From CAIQQQ01 sp037445025 (GTDB lineage: Bacteria; Pseudomonadota; Alphaproteobacteria; Acetobacterales; Acetobacteraceae): a stretch of 64,000 bases of DNA. Location of the stretch: positions 124,001 to 188,000 of the forward strand of contig JBBILI010000002.1 in NCBI GenBank assembly GCA_037445025.1. The letters are read 5' to 3'. The notes under the pieces were generated by a model. The model made no database searches. It was given only the letters and a program-made list of their open reading frames with translations, and was not told where the DNA came from. Shown piece by piece: positions 18,347 through 29,087 of the stretch (positions are counted from its first letter, which is position 1; each line of letters starts with the position of its first letter). Both the position numbers and the translations under genes were made by a program.

Positions 18347-19003
18347 ATGAAATTCTTTGTCGACACCGCCGACACCGCCGAGATCAAATCCCTTGCAGCC
18401 TCCGGGCTGCTGGACGGCGTGACCACGAACCCCTCGCTGATCGCGAAATCCGGCCGCAAGATCCTCGACGTGATCGCCGAGATCTGCGGCATCGTCGAAG
18501 GCCCGGTCAGCGCCGAGGTGGCGGCGACCGACTATGCGGGGATCATGCGCGAGGCCGCCGTGCTGCGCGCCATCGCCCGCAACGTCACCGTGAAGCTGCC
18601 GCTGACGCCGGACGGGCTGCGCGCGTGCAAGGCGCTGTCGAGCGATGGCGTGATGACCAACGTGACGCTGTGCTTCTCCGCCGCCCAGGCGATTCTGGCG
18701 GCCAAGGCCGGCGCCACCTTCGTCAGCCCGTTCGTCGGCCGGCTCGACGATATCGGCCAGGACGGCATGGAGCTGATCGACGAGATCACCACCATCTACG
18801 CCAACTACGAGGCGTTCACAACCGAGGTGCTGGTGGCCAGCATCCGCAACCCGATCCATGTCACCTCGGCCGCCAAGCTCAGCGCACATGTGGTGACGCT
18901 GCCGCCGGCGGTGCTGCGCCAGCTCTATCACCATCCGCTGACCGACAAGGGTCTGGCCGCGTTCCTTTCGGACTGGGCGGCCACGGGTCAGACGATTGCC
19001 TGA
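18347..19003 (+). CDS. Transaldolase / fructose-6-phosphate aldolase family protein
   Basis: The product is 218 residues, the size of the short (TalC/MipB/FSA) subfamily. Schiff-base Lys83 lies in VTVKLPLTPDG; the start MKFFVDTADTAEIK and TTNPSLIAKSG are family signatures. It either moves a dihydroxyacetone unit in the pentose phosphate pathway or cleaves fructose 6-phosphate; sequence alone does not decide, and most such genes are annotated as transaldolase. Its end overlaps the next gene by 8 nt. Confidence 0.92.
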   Translation: MKFFVDTADTAEIKSLAASGLLDGVTTNPSLIAKSGRKILDVIAEICGIVEGPVSAEVAATDYAGIMREAAVLRAIARNVTVKLPLTPDGLRACKALSSDGVMTNVTLCFSAAQAILAAKAGATFVSPFVGRLDDIGQDGMELIDEITTIYANYEAFTTEVLVASIRNPIHVTSAAKLSAHVVTLPPAVLRQLYHHPLTDKGLAAFLSDWAATGQTIA

Positions 19004-19633
19004 TCCCGATCCGCGCGCGGTGGCGGCGGCTGACGTCGCGGCCTTCCTGCGCGCGAATCCGGCGTTTCTGGCCGAGCACCCGGAGCTCTACCGGGCGCTC
19101 GCGCCACCGCAGCGCGTGCATGGCGCGGCGCTCGAAGACCATATGGCGGCTATGCTTCAGGCCGAACGCGCCCATGGCCGGGCCATGGCCGAGCGGGCGG
19201 ATGACGTGCTGGCGGCGGGACGGGCGGCGGCGTCGCTGGCGGCGCGGGTGCAGGAGGCGGTCCTCGCACTGATGCGGGCACAGTCGCTGGTCGAGAGCAT
19301 CACCACGGAGTTGCCGGTGCTTCTGGCGGTGGACGCGGCTTCGCTGTGCATGGAGGCAGACTGGCCGGGCGCGCGGACCGTGCCGGCGGGGCTGGTGGGC
19401 TCCCTGCTCGCCGGCCGGGCGGTGATATTTCGCGGCGGAGGGCCCCAGGCCGGGCTGCTGCACGGCGAGGCGGTGCTGCTGGCGCGCCACGAGGCGCTGG
19501 TGCGCATTCCAGGCCACGGCCCCCCTGCCCTGCTCGCGCTCACCACGCGCGATGCCGCGGCGCTGGACCCGGTGCAGGGCACCGGCGCCCTGGCCTTTCT
19601 GGGCCGGGCGATCGCGGCAGGGCTGGGGCGCTG

Positions 19634-19634
<1 letters not shown>
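18996..19634 (+). CDS. DUF484 family protein (GAF-like)
   Basis: The product is 212 residues. It begins VAAFLRANPAFLAEHPELY, the DUF484 hallmark, followed by an Ala/Arg-rich coiled helix (90-120) and a GAF-like C-terminal half. DUF484 genes are commonly found next to xerC, as here, but their function is not established. Start is TTG at 18996 or GTG at 19020. The stop overlaps the xerC ATG by one base. Confidence 0.85.
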
Positions 19635-20542
<908 letters not shown>

Positions 20543-20590
20543 TGGAAGACAGGCGCGGAATGGTGTAGAGCAGCTTAGCGGACAATTTGG

Positions 20591-20842
20591 ATGATCTCCA
20601 TGAACGCCGTGGGCGGCTTTGACGCCAAGACCCATCTCTCGGATCTGCTCGACCGGGTGGAAGCCGGCGAGGAGATCGTCATCACGCGGCGCGGCAAGCC
20701 GGTGGCGCGCCTGTCGCCTGTTCCCGTGGAGCGCAAGCTGACGCCGGCGGAGATCGTGGCGCAGTTCGCGGAGCTGCGGAAGGGGGTGACGCTGGGTGAA
20801 GGCGTCTCGCTTGTTGACGTGATCTGCGAAGGGCGGCGTTGA
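20591..20842 (+). CDS. Phd/YefM-type antitoxin
   Basis: The product is 83 residues: an N-terminal DNA-binding part (AVGGFDAKTHLSDLLDRVEAG, EIVITRRGKPVARL) and a C-terminal tail that should wrap the toxin. It neutralises the PIN toxin encoded next and probably represses its own operon. The start may be 20591 or the Met at 20600. The stop overlaps the toxin start. Confidence 0.88.
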   Translation: MISMNAVGGFDAKTHLSDLLDRVEAGEEIVITRRGKPVARLSPVPVERKLTPAEIVAQFAELRKGVTLGEGVSLVDVICEGRR

Positions 20843-21255
20843 GCGGCTTTGTTCTGGATGCGTCGGCCGCGCTGAGCTGGTGCTTCGAGGATGAGATGAC
20901 ACCGGCCGCGCATGATCTGATGGCGCTGGCGAACGTGGAAGGCGCCGCGGTTCCGGCGCTGTGGCTGACCGAAATCGGCAATGTGTTGCTGGTCAACGAA
21001 CGACGTGGCCGGTTGACCGAACGTCAGTCGGCCGCGTTCCTGCCTGCCCTGTCGTTCCTGACGATCACGGTCGATCCGGCACGGGCGGATGCGGCGTTTG
21101 AACGCACGCTGCCTTTGGCGCGACGCGAGAAGATCACAACCTATGACGCGTCCTACCTCGAACTGGCGATCCGGCTGCGCCTGCCGATGGCGACCCGCGA
21201 CGTCAGACTGCGGGATGCCGCCTCGCGCAATGGCGTGCAGTTTCTGGACGTCTGA
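20839..21255 (+). CDS. VapC-type PIN-domain ribonuclease toxin
   Basis: The product is 138 residues. The acidic PIN residues are visible: D7 (VLDASAAL), E45 (LTEIGN), D103 (TYDASYLELA) and D121 (ATRDVRL). VapC toxins cut specific RNAs, usually tRNA or rRNA, and stop growth. The start is TTG, overlapping the antitoxin stop. All catalytic residues are intact, so the pair looks functional. It converges with pdxJ, with only 3 nt between stops. Confidence 0.9.
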   Translation: MSGFVLDASAALSWCFEDEMTPAAHDLMALANVEGAAVPALWLTEIGNVLLVNERRGRLTERQSAAFLPALSFLTITVDPARADAAFERTLPLARREKITTYDASYLELAIRLRLPMATRDVRLRDAASRNGVQFLDV

Positions 21256-21258
21256 GCC

Positions 21259-21978
21259 TCAGAGCCGCGCCGCATCCATCAAAACGCGCATCTGCCGCAC
21301 AGCCTCGGTCAACCCCACGAACACCGCCTCGCCGATCAGGAAATGGCCGATGTTGAGCTCCACCACCTCCGGAATGGCGGCCACAGGCCCGACATTGTCG
21401 TAGGTCAGGCCGTGGCCGGCATGCACTTCAAGCCCGAGGCTGCGGGCGATGCGCGCGCCCTTCGCCAGCCGTTCCAGCTCGCCCTCCTTGCCATGCGCAT
21501 AGGCGCCGGTGTGCAGCTCGACAATATCGGCGCCGATATCGGCCGAGGCCTGCAGCTGGTGTGCATCGGGATCGACGAACAGCGAGACGCGGATGCCGGC
21601 GGCCTTCAGGGCCAGCACGGCGGTGCGCAGGCTGTTGTGCTGGCCGGCGACATCGAGCCCGCCTTCGGTGGTGACCTCGGTGCGCTTTTCCGGCACCAGG
21701 CAGCTGGCGTTGGGTTTGGTTGCGATGGCGAGGCGCACCATCTCGTCGGTCGCGGCCATCTCGAAGTTGAGTGGCGCGGTGATGGCGGCACGGACCGTTG
21801 CCATGTCGGCGTCGCGGATGTGACGGCGGTCCTCGCGCAGATGCATGGTGATGCCGTCGGCCCCGGCTTCGATCGCCTGCAGGGCGGCACGCAGCGGGTC
21901 GGGATGGGCGCCGCCGCGGGCGTTGCGGATGGTGGCGACGTGGTCGATGTTCACGCCCAGGCGCAGCGGCTTCAGCAC
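21259..21978 (-). CDS. pdxJ: Pyridoxine 5'-phosphate synthase
   Basis: This 239-residue TIM-barrel enzyme joins the PdxA product to 1-deoxyxylulose 5-phosphate, giving pyridoxine 5'-phosphate. Conserved blocks are LGVNIDHVATIRNARG, ITMHLREDRRHI, LVPEKR, ELHTGAYA and HAGHGLTYDNV. The start is GTG at 21978, with AAGGAG 8 nt upstream; it overlaps the pdxA stop by 7 nt, so the last two vitamin B6 steps are translationally coupled. Confidence 0.95.
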   Translation of the reverse strand: MLKPLRLGVNIDHVATIRNARGGAHPDPLRAALQAIEAGADGITMHLREDRRHIRDADMATVRAAITAPLNFEMAATDEMVRLAIATKPNASCLVPEKRTEVTTEGGLDVAGQHNSLRTAVLALKAAGIRVSLFVDPDAHQLQASADIGADIVELHTGAYAHGKEGELERLAKGARIARSLGLEVHAGHGLTYDNVGPVAAIPEVVELNIGHFLIGEAVFVGLTEAVRQMRVLMDAARL

Positions 21979-22937
21979 GGCACGGTCTCCTTGCGCGACA
22001 CGAGGTTGGCGGCAAAGCGAATGGCGGCGATCAGGCTGGACGGATCTGCGACGCCACGGCCTGCGATGCCGAAGGCGGTGCCGTGATCGGGCGAGGTGCG
22101 GATGATCGGCAGGCCGAGGGTGACGTTGACGCCGCCATCCATGTCCAGCGTTTTCAACGGGATCAGCGCCTGGTCGTGATACATGCACATCGCCACGTCA
22201 TATTGGGGGCGGGCGCGGGATGTGAACATCGAGTCCGGCGGCCAGGGGCCGGAGATGTCCATGCCCTCGGCGCGCAGCTGGTCGATAGCGGGCTGGATCA
22301 GGCGGGATTCCTCATCGCCCATCGCACCCTGCTCTCCGGCATGCGGGTTGAGGCCGGCGATGGCGATGCGCGGGCGGGCGAGGCCGAAATCGCGGCGCAG
22401 GCTGGCTTCGGTGATGCGGGTGGTCTCGATGATCATGGCCGTGGTCAGCGTGTCGAGGGCTGCGCGCAGCGAGATGTGGATGGTGATGGGCACCACGCGC
22501 AAGGCGGGGGCGGCGAGCATCATCACCGGCAATGCGGTCTCTGTCAGTGCCGCGAGATATTCGGTGTGGCCGGGATAGGCGAAGCCGGCGCCATACAGCG
22601 TGGCCTTGCTGATCGGGTTGGTGACGACGGCCGAGGTTTCGCCGGCCTGGGTCAGCCTTGTCGCGCGTTCGATGGAGGCGATGACGGCGCCGGCGTTGGC
22701 GGGGTTGGGCTCACCGGCCACCACCGCCGCGCCGAGCTTCACCGGCAGGATCGGCAACGCATCGGCGTACACCGCAGAGGCCTCCATCGCCGAGGACACG
22801 ACCTTCGCGCCGGGATACAGCGCAGGGTCCGCCAGCAGCACGAACGGTACCCCATTCCGCAGCGCCGCCCACGCGGCCTGGGTGATCTCCGGCCCGATGC
22901 CGGCGGGATCGCCCATGGTGAGCGCGAGCGGCGTCAT
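21972..22937 (-). CDS. pdxA: 4-hydroxythreonine-4-phosphate dehydrogenase
   Basis: The 321-residue enzyme oxidises 4-phosphohydroxy-L-threonine in the deoxyxylulose 5-phosphate-dependent pyridoxal phosphate pathway. Metal-binding His residues appear in YPGHTEYLA, MYHDQALIPLK and TSPDHGTAFG. It begins MTPLALTMGDPAGIGPEI, the family start. It lies 2 nt after lpd and is coupled to pdxJ. Confidence 0.95.
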   Translation of the reverse strand: MTPLALTMGDPAGIGPEITQAAWAALRNGVPFVLLADPALYPGAKVVSSAMEASAVYADALPILPVKLGAAVVAGEPNPANAGAVIASIERATRLTQAGETSAVVTNPISKATLYGAGFAYPGHTEYLAALTETALPVMMLAAPALRVVPITIHISLRAALDTLTTAMIIETTRITEASLRRDFGLARPRIAIAGLNPHAGEQGAMGDEESRLIQPAIDQLRAEGMDISGPWPPDSMFTSRARPQYDVAMCMYHDQALIPLKTLDMDGGVNVTLGLPIIRTSPDHGTAFGIAGRGVADPSSLIAAIRFAANLVSRKETVPC

Positions 22938-22939
22938 GT

Positions 22940-24331
22940 TCAGATGTGCAGCGCCCGGCCGGCGACGGCGAGGGCCGCTTCCTTCACCGTCTCGCTCAGC
23001 GTGGGATGGGCGTGGCAGATGCGCGCCACGTCCTCCGCACTCGCGCCGAACTCCATGGCGGTGGCGATCTCGGCGATGAGCGTGCCGGCGTCGGGGCCCA
23101 GGATATGGGCGCCGAGCAGCCGGTCGGTGCGCTTGTCCGCCAGGATCTTCACGAAGCCGTCGGTCATGCCCATCGCACGCGCCCGGCCGTTGGCGGTGAA
23201 GGGGAATTTACCGACGGCGTAGGCGACGCCTTCGGCCTTCAGCTCCTCCTCGGTCTTGCCAACCGAGGCGACTTCCGGCCAGGTGTAGATGACGCCGGGG
23301 ATGACGCCGTAGTTCACGTGGCCGTGCTGGCCGGCGAGTATTTCGGCCAGGGCGACGCCTTCATCCTCGGCCTTGTGGGCCAGCATGGGGCCCGCGATCA
23401 CGTCGCCGATGGCGTAGATGCCGGGCACGTTGGTGGCGAAATGCCCGTCGGTGATCACCCGGCCGCGCGGATCGGTGGCGACACCGACCGTGGCCAGGCC
23501 CAGGCCTTCGGTGTAGGCGCGGCGGCCGATGGCGAGCAGCACCACATCCGCCTCGATCGTCTCGGCCGGGCCGCCCTTGGCGGGCTCCACCGTCAGCGAC
23601 AGGCCGGCATCGGTCTTGACGGCACCGGTGACCTTGGACCCCAGCTTGAACTTGAAGCCCTGCTTGGTCAGCACACGCTCGAACTGCTTGGCGATCTCGC
23701 CGTCATTGCCGGGAATCAGGCGGTCGAGATACTCAATCACCGTCACCTTCGATCCCAGCCGCGACCAGACGCTGCCCAACTCCAGGCCGATCACGCCGCC
23801 CCCGATCACCACCAGATGATCCGGCACTTTTTCGAGCTCCAGCGCGCCGGTGGAGGTGACGATGGTGCGCTCATCGACTTCCACGCCCGGCAGCGGCGAG
23901 CTCTCGCTGCCGGTGGCGATGATGATGGATTTCGCAGCATATTCGGTGCCGTCCACCGCCACCTTGCCCGGCGCGGTGATCACGCCGGTGCCCTTGAGCC
24001 AGGTGACCTTGTTCTTCTTGAACAGGAACTCCACGCCCTTGGTGTTGGCGGTGACCACCTCGCCCTTGCGCGCCTGCATGCGGGCAAGGTCGAGCTTGAT
24101 CTCGCCGACCATGATGCCGTGGTCGGCCATGTGGTGCGTGGCGTCCTCGAAATTCTCCGAGGACTGCAGCAGCGCCTTGGAGGGGATGCAGCCCACATTG
24201 AGGCAGGTGCCGCCAAGCGTCGCGCGCTTTTCCACGCAGGCGACCTTCATGCCGAGCTGGGCGGCGCGGATGGCGCAGACATAGCCGCCGGGGCCGGAGC
24301 CGATGACGATGACGTCGAATGAGTCGCTCAT
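22940..24331 (-). CDS. lpdA: Dihydrolipoyl dehydrogenase (E3)
   Basis: The 463-residue flavoprotein reoxidises the lipoyl arm of the 2-oxoglutarate dehydrogenase complex. FAD motif GSGPGGY is at the start, redox disulfide C43/C48 in GGTCLNVGCIPSK, NAD motif GGGVIGLELG, and the active-site HAHPTLSE near the end. It is 1 nt from sucB, so it probably serves that complex first, though it may be shared with pyruvate dehydrogenase. Confidence 0.96.
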   Translation of the reverse strand: MSDSFDVIVIGSGPGGYVCAIRAAQLGMKVACVEKRATLGGTCLNVGCIPSKALLQSSENFEDATHHMADHGIMVGEIKLDLARMQARKGEVVTANTKGVEFLFKKNKVTWLKGTGVITAPGKVAVDGTEYAAKSIIIATGSESSPLPGVEVDERTIVTSTGALELEKVPDHLVVIGGGVIGLELGSVWSRLGSKVTVIEYLDRLIPGNDGEIAKQFERVLTKQGFKFKLGSKVTGAVKTDAGLSLTVEPAKGGPAETIEADVVLLAIGRRAYTEGLGLATVGVATDPRGRVITDGHFATNVPGIYAIGDVIAGPMLAHKAEDEGVALAEILAGQHGHVNYGVIPGVIYTWPEVASVGKTEEELKAEGVAYAVGKFPFTANGRARAMGMTDGFVKILADKRTDRLLGAHILGPDAGTLIAEIATAMEFGASAEDVARICHAHPTLSETVKEAALAVAGRALHI

Positions 24332-24332
24332 G

Positions 24333-25562
24333 TCACAGATCCAGCAGCAGGCGGCGGGGATCCTCGATCATCTCCTTGACGCGGACCAGGAAGGACACCG
24401 CCTCCTTGCCATCGATGATGCGGTGATCGTACGACAGCGCCAGGTACATCATCGGCCGGATCTCGACCTTACCTGCGATCGCCATCGGGCGTTCCTGGAT
24501 CTTATGCATGCCCAGAATGGCCGATTGCGGCGGGTTGATGATTGGGGTGGACATCAGCGAGCCGTAGACGCCGCCATTGGTGATGGAGAAGGTGCCGCCG
24601 GACAGCTCGTCGATCTTGAGCTGGCCGTCACGGGCCCGCCTACCGAAATCGCCGATGGCCTTTTCGATCTGGGCGAAGCTCATCGTATCGGCATGGCGCA
24701 CCACCGGCACCACGAGGCCGTTCGATCCGCCAACGGCGATGCCCATGTGCACATGGTGCTTGTAGACGATGTCATCGCCATCGATCTCGGCGTTGACGGC
24801 CGGGAACTCCTTCAGGGCGGCCACGCAGGCGCGCACGAAGAAGCTCATGAAGCCCAGGCGCACGCCGTTGTGCTTCTTCTCGAAGGCGTCCTTGTACTCG
24901 GCGCGCAGCGCCATGGCCGCGCCCATGTCCACCTCGTTGAAGGTGGTCAGCATGGCGGCGGTGTTCTGCGCCTCCTTGAGGCGGGCGGCGATGGTGCGGC
25001 GCAGACGCGTCATCTTGACGCGCTCTTCGCCTTCTTCCAGCGCGCGGGCCGGCTTGGGGGCGGCAGCCACGGCCGGGGCGGCGGCCGGCCTGGCCAGGAA
25101 GTCGATCACGTCGCCTTTGGTGATGCGGCCATCCTTGCCGGTGCCAGTGCCGACGGCGGCGGCCGACACCGCGAGCTCGGCCATCATCTTGACGGCGGCG
25201 GGCAGCGGCGCGTGGGCGACGATATCGGAGGGCGGGGTCGCCGGTCGGGCGACCGGTCCGGACGGCGTCGGCGGCGGGTTGACGCCGGCGGCCGGGTTGG
25301 CGGCGGGCTGGGCGATGATCTTGCCGGCTTCACCCAGCGAGCCCAGCAGGGCGCCCACTTCCACCTCGGCCCCTTCGGCGGCGACGATCTCGACCAGCGT
25401 GCCCGCGGCGGGTGCGTTGACCTCGACAGTCACCTTGTCGGTCTCCAGTTCGACCAGCGGCTCGTCAGCGGCAACCGCCTCACCCACCTTCTTCAGCCAC
25501 TTCGCGATGGTGGCGGTGGTGACGCTCTCGCCCAGGGTGGGCACCTTGATCTCGGTTGCCAT
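24333..25562 (-). CDS. sucB: Dihydrolipoyllysine succinyltransferase (E2 of 2-oxoglutarate dehydrogenase)
   Basis: The 409-residue core subunit has one N-terminal lipoyl domain (Lys43 in ETDKVTVEV), a Pro/Ala-rich linker, a peripheral-subunit-binding domain (about 120-160, GKDGRITKGDV), and the acyltransferase domain ending in SYDHRIIDG with catalytic His and Asp. It transfers succinyl to CoA. The start was set at MATEIKVPTLGES; the frame upstream is shadow. It is separated from sucA by a GNAT gene. Confidence 0.96.
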   Translation of the reverse strand: MATEIKVPTLGESVTTATIAKWLKKVGEAVAADEPLVELETDKVTVEVNAPAAGTLVEIVAAEGAEVEVGALLGSLGEAGKIIAQPAANPAAGVNPPPTPSGPVARPATPPSDIVAHAPLPAAVKMMAELAVSAAAVGTGTGKDGRITKGDVIDFLARPAAAPAVAAAPKPARALEEGEERVKMTRLRRTIAARLKEAQNTAAMLTTFNEVDMGAAMALRAEYKDAFEKKHNGVRLGFMSFFVRACVAALKEFPAVNAEIDGDDIVYKHHVHMGIAVGGSNGLVVPVVRHADTMSFAQIEKAIGDFGRRARDGQLKIDELSGGTFSITNGGVYGSLMSTPIINPPQSAILGMHKIQERPMAIAGKVEIRPMMYLALSYDHRIIDGKEAVSFLVRVKEMIEDPRRLLLDL

Positions 25563-25588
25563 GACGCTTGGTCCAGTCCTCGTTGGGG

Positions 25589-26092
25589 TCAGGTGGTAGC
25601 GGAACCGGGCCGGGAAGGCCACTCGCTCCGCAGCATGGAGAAAATCAGGGAGTCGCAGCGGCTGCCGTCGGAGCGCAGCCGCGCCTCGCGCAGCCGGGCC
25701 TCCTGGGTGAAGCCGCAGGTCAGGTACACGTGATGCGCGCGGTCGTTGTCGGCGAACATGTTGAACCACATGCGGTGCGCGGTGGGGTGGGCGAACACCC
25801 AGTCCGTCACCGCGCGCAACAGAGGCCGGCCGAAGCCCTGCCCCGGCACCGCGACAGCGATGCGGTGCAGGTGGATGTTGCCGTGCCGGTCATCGAGCTC
25901 GGTGATCATCACGTAGCCGCGCGCCTGGCCGGGCTCGTTCTCGCCGATCAGGTATTGACTGCCTGGCGCCTGCATCAGCGCAAGGTGGCGTTCCCGCGTC
26001 CATTGCCCGATGAACCTGTCATTGCCCGGCAGCCGCTCTGTCGCGATGATGAAGTCGAAATCATCCGCGACCGCCGGGCGAAGCGTTGCCAC
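25589..26092 (-). CDS. GNAT family N-acetyltransferase
   Basis: The product is 167 residues. It shows the GNAT fold: LRPAVADDFDFI at the start, a beta4 strand IHLHRIAVAVPGQGFGRPLL carrying the acetyl-CoA pyrophosphate loop (Q-G-x-G-R), and HVYLTCGFTQEARLREA. The substrate is unknown; the RimI/RimJ-like shape would fit protein or small-amine acetylation. It lies between sucA (4 nt) and sucB (26 nt), inside the 2-oxoglutarate dehydrogenase operon, so it is co-expressed with the complex. Confidence 0.82.
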   Translation of the reverse strand: MATLRPAVADDFDFIIATERLPGNDRFIGQWTRERHLALMQAPGSQYLIGENEPGQARGYVMITELDDRHGNIHLHRIAVAVPGQGFGRPLLRAVTDWVFAHPTAHRMWFNMFADNDRAHHVYLTCGFTQEARLREARLRSDGSRCDSLIFSMLRSEWPSRPGSATT

Positions 26093-26096
26093 CGGA

Positions 26097-28979
26097 TCAG
26101 CCCAGTGTCAGCGCTTCATTGACCAGCGCCGCCTGCTCGGCGGCATGCACCTTGGCGAGGCCCGTGGCCGGGCTCGCCGCATCGACACGGCCGACATAGC
26201 GCGGGCGCTTCGTGGTGCCCATCGCCTTCAGCACGTTCTCGATCTTGCGATCGACGAAGTTCCAGGCGCCCATGTTCTCGGGCTCCTCCTGGCACCAGAC
26301 GATCTCGGCGTTGGGGTAGTCGCCCAGCACCTTCGGCAGCGAGATCACCGGGAACGGGTAGAGCTGCTCCACGCGCACGAGGGCGACATCGGTGATGCCG
26401 CGGTCACGCCGCGCCTGCAGCAGGTCGTAATAGACCTTGCCGGTGCACAGCACGACGCGCTTCACCTCGGCGCCCGGCGCGATCGGGTCGATCTCGCCGA
26501 TGACGGTGCGGAAATGCGTCTCGCCGGTGAAGTCCGACAGCGGGCTGACCGCCAGCTTGTGGCGCAGCAGGGATTTCGGCGTCATCAGCACCAGCGGCTT
26601 GCGGAAGTTGCGCTTCAGCTGGCGGCGCAGGGCATGAAAATAGTTGGCGGGGGTGGTGAGGTTGCCCACCTGCATGTTCCGCTCGGCGCAGAGCTGCAGA
26701 TAACGCTCCAGGCGGGCGGAGGAATGCTCCGGCCCTTGCCCTTCGTAGCCATGCGGCAGCAGCATCACCAGGCCCGACATGCGCAGCCACTTGGTCTCGC
26801 CCGAGGCCAGAAACTGGTCGATGATCACCTGGGCGCCGTTGGCGAAGTCGCCAAACTGGCCTTCCCACAGCACCAGGGTGCGCGGATCGGCCAGGGTATA
26901 GCCGTATTCGAAGCCGAGCACGCCGGCTTCGGAGAGCAGCGAGTTGTAGATCTCGATCTTGGCCTGGTCGGGCTGGATGTTGTTGAGCGGGGTGTATTCC
27001 TGCTGCGTGGTCTGGTCGATCAGCACGGCGTGGCGCTGGCTGAAGGTGCCGCGCTGGCAGTCCTCGCCGGAGAGGCGGATGCGGTTGCCGTCCATCAGCA
27101 AGGTGCCGAAGGCCAGCGCCTCGCCGGTCGCCCAGTCGATGCCCTCGCCGGTGTCGATGGCGGTCTTCTTGGCTTCGAGCTGGCGGGCGATCTTGGAGTT
27201 GACGTCAAAGCCCGGGGGCACCTGGCTGATCGCCGAGCCCACCGCCTCCAGCTGGTCGAGCGAGGCGGCGGTCGGCTCGTTGATCCATTCGGCCTCGCTG
27301 TCCGGCTGCTTGAGGCCGGCCCAGTGGCCTTCCAGCCAGTCGGCCTTGTTGGGCTTGTATTCCTTGGCCACGGTATAGGCGGCTTCGAGCTGGTCGTTGA
27401 AGCCGTTCCACATCGCCGTCGCCTCCGCCTCGGTGCAGGCGCCCTCGGCGATCAGCTTCTCGGCGTACAGAGTCCGCGTCGTCTTCAGGTCCTTGATCGC
27501 GCGATACATGATCGGCTGGGTGAAGGCCGGTTCGTCGGTCTCGTTGTGGCCGTGGCGGCGGTAGCAGACGATGTCGAGCACGATGTCGGTGGCGAATTCC
27601 TGGCGGAACTCGGCGGCGAACTGCGCGCACCACACCACCGCTTCCGGATTGTCGCCGTTCACATGCAGGATCGGCGCCTGGATCGATTTGGCGACGTCCG
27701 TGCAGTACAGGCCGGAATAGGCGTGCGCCGGCACTGTGGTAAAGCCGATCTGATTGTTGGTGACGAGGTGGATGGTGCCGCCGGTGCGGTAGCCGATCAG
27801 CTGGCTCATGGCGAGGGTTTCATACACCAGGCCCTGGCCGGCGAAGGCGGCGTCGCCATGCATGACCACGCCCATCACGGAGTGGCGGCCCTTGGTGTCG
27901 CCTGACATGTCCTGGCGCGCGCGCACCTTGCCGACGACGACGGGGTCGACGGCTTCGAGATGCGAGGGGTTGGGCTGCAGCGAGAGATGCACGTTGTGAC
28001 CGGCCACCTCGATGTCAGTCGAGGTGCCGAGATGGTATTTCACGTCGCCCGAGCCCTGCACGTCGTCGGGCTTGAAGGAGTTGCCGCCGAACTCGCTGAA
28101 CAGCTGGGTGTAGGGCTTCTTCACCACGTTCACGAGCGTGTTGAGCCGGCCGCGATGGGACATGCCGATGGCGATCTCGGACACGCCGGCGCGGGCCGCG
28201 GTCTCGATGATAGCGTGCAAAGCGGGGATGGTGCTCTCGCCGCCTTCCAGGCCGAAGCGCTTGGTGCCGACGAAGCGCTTCTGGCAGAACGCCTCCAGCC
28301 CCTCGGCCTCGGTGAGCTGCTGCAGGATCTTCATCTTGGCATCGGCGTCAAACGCCGTGGCCCAGGGCGCGCCCTCGACGCGGCGCTGGATCCAGGATTT
28401 CTGGCCGGGGTCCTGGATATGCATGAACTCGACGCCGACGGGACCGCAATAGGTCTGGCGCAGCACGGAGATGATCTTGCGGATCGAGGCCGTCTCAAGA
28501 CCCAGCACATGATCGATGAAGATCGGGCGGTCGAGATCGGCCTCGGTGAAGCCGTAGGTCACCGGGTTCAGCTCGTCATGCGACTTCGGCACCTGCAGGT
28601 GCAGCGGGTCGAGCTGGGCTTCGAGATGGCCGCGCACGCGGTAGCTGCGGATCAGCATCAGCGCGCGCAGGCTGTCCTTGGTCGCGGCGCGGATCTGCTC
28701 GGGCGAGGCGCCGGCGGGTGCCGCGGCCGGAGCAGGCTTGCCCCCCTTGGCGGCGGGCCTGGCGGGCTCGGGCTCACCGACATCGAACATACGGGGCGCC
28801 CAGGAGGCGCCGACACTGTCGCCGAGGACGGAGCGGGCCTCGTCGCCCAATGCCTCGAAGAGATCGGCAAAGCTGGCGTCCACGCTGCCGGGGTTGGCCA
28901 CCCAGCGGGCGTAGAGATCGGCGATATAGGCCATGTTCGCGCCGTTGAACGCGGTTGCGAGAATGTCCACACCAGCCAT
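26097..28979 (-). CDS. sucA: 2-oxoglutarate dehydrogenase E1 component
   Basis: The 960-residue thiamine-diphosphate enzyme decarboxylates 2-oxoglutarate and passes succinyl to E2. Visible are the N-terminal E2-binding segment (YIADLYARWVANPGSVD), GMSHRGRLN, the GDAAFAGQG/TNNQIGF thiamine-diphosphate region, and the C-terminal transketolase-like part (HGYEGQGPEHSSARLER). The start at 28979 has AAGGA 9 nt upstream. It is separated from sucD by 143 nt holding a hairpin, so it may have its own promoter. Confidence 0.97.
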   Translation of the reverse strand: MAGVDILATAFNGANMAYIADLYARWVANPGSVDASFADLFEALGDEARSVLGDSVGASWAPRMFDVGEPEPARPAAKGGKPAPAAAPAGASPEQIRAATKDSLRALMLIRSYRVRGHLEAQLDPLHLQVPKSHDELNPVTYGFTEADLDRPIFIDHVLGLETASIRKIISVLRQTYCGPVGVEFMHIQDPGQKSWIQRRVEGAPWATAFDADAKMKILQQLTEAEGLEAFCQKRFVGTKRFGLEGGESTIPALHAIIETAARAGVSEIAIGMSHRGRLNTLVNVVKKPYTQLFSEFGGNSFKPDDVQGSGDVKYHLGTSTDIEVAGHNVHLSLQPNPSHLEAVDPVVVGKVRARQDMSGDTKGRHSVMGVVMHGDAAFAGQGLVYETLAMSQLIGYRTGGTIHLVTNNQIGFTTVPAHAYSGLYCTDVAKSIQAPILHVNGDNPEAVVWCAQFAAEFRQEFATDIVLDIVCYRRHGHNETDEPAFTQPIMYRAIKDLKTTRTLYAEKLIAEGACTEAEATAMWNGFNDQLEAAYTVAKEYKPNKADWLEGHWAGLKQPDSEAEWINEPTAASLDQLEAVGSAISQVPPGFDVNSKIARQLEAKKTAIDTGEGIDWATGEALAFGTLLMDGNRIRLSGEDCQRGTFSQRHAVLIDQTTQQEYTPLNNIQPDQAKIEIYNSLLSEAGVLGFEYGYTLADPRTLVLWEGQFGDFANGAQVIIDQFLASGETKWLRMSGLVMLLPHGYEGQGPEHSSARLERYLQLCAERNMQVGNLTTPANYFHALRRQLKRNFRKPLVLMTPKSLLRHKLAVSPLSDFTGETHFRTVIGEIDPIAPGAEVKRVVLCTGKVYYDLLQARRDRGITDVALVRVEQLYPFPVISLPKVLGDYPNAEIVWCQEEPENMGAWNFVDRKIENVLKAMGTTKRPRYVGRVDAASPATGLAKVHAAEQAALVNEALTLG

Positions 28980-29087
28980 CGTCGGTATTCCTTTATGTCC
29001 CGGACCGGACGTCAGCCTGTCCAATTCGTGCGGGAGATATAGACCCAATCTGCCGCCAGGGTCTTAACAGCGCGGGATCGCAGGGAT

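Noticed and set aside
26010..27905. 631-codon plus-strand frame antisense to sucA
   Set aside because: Mirror frame of SucA with no domain pattern.
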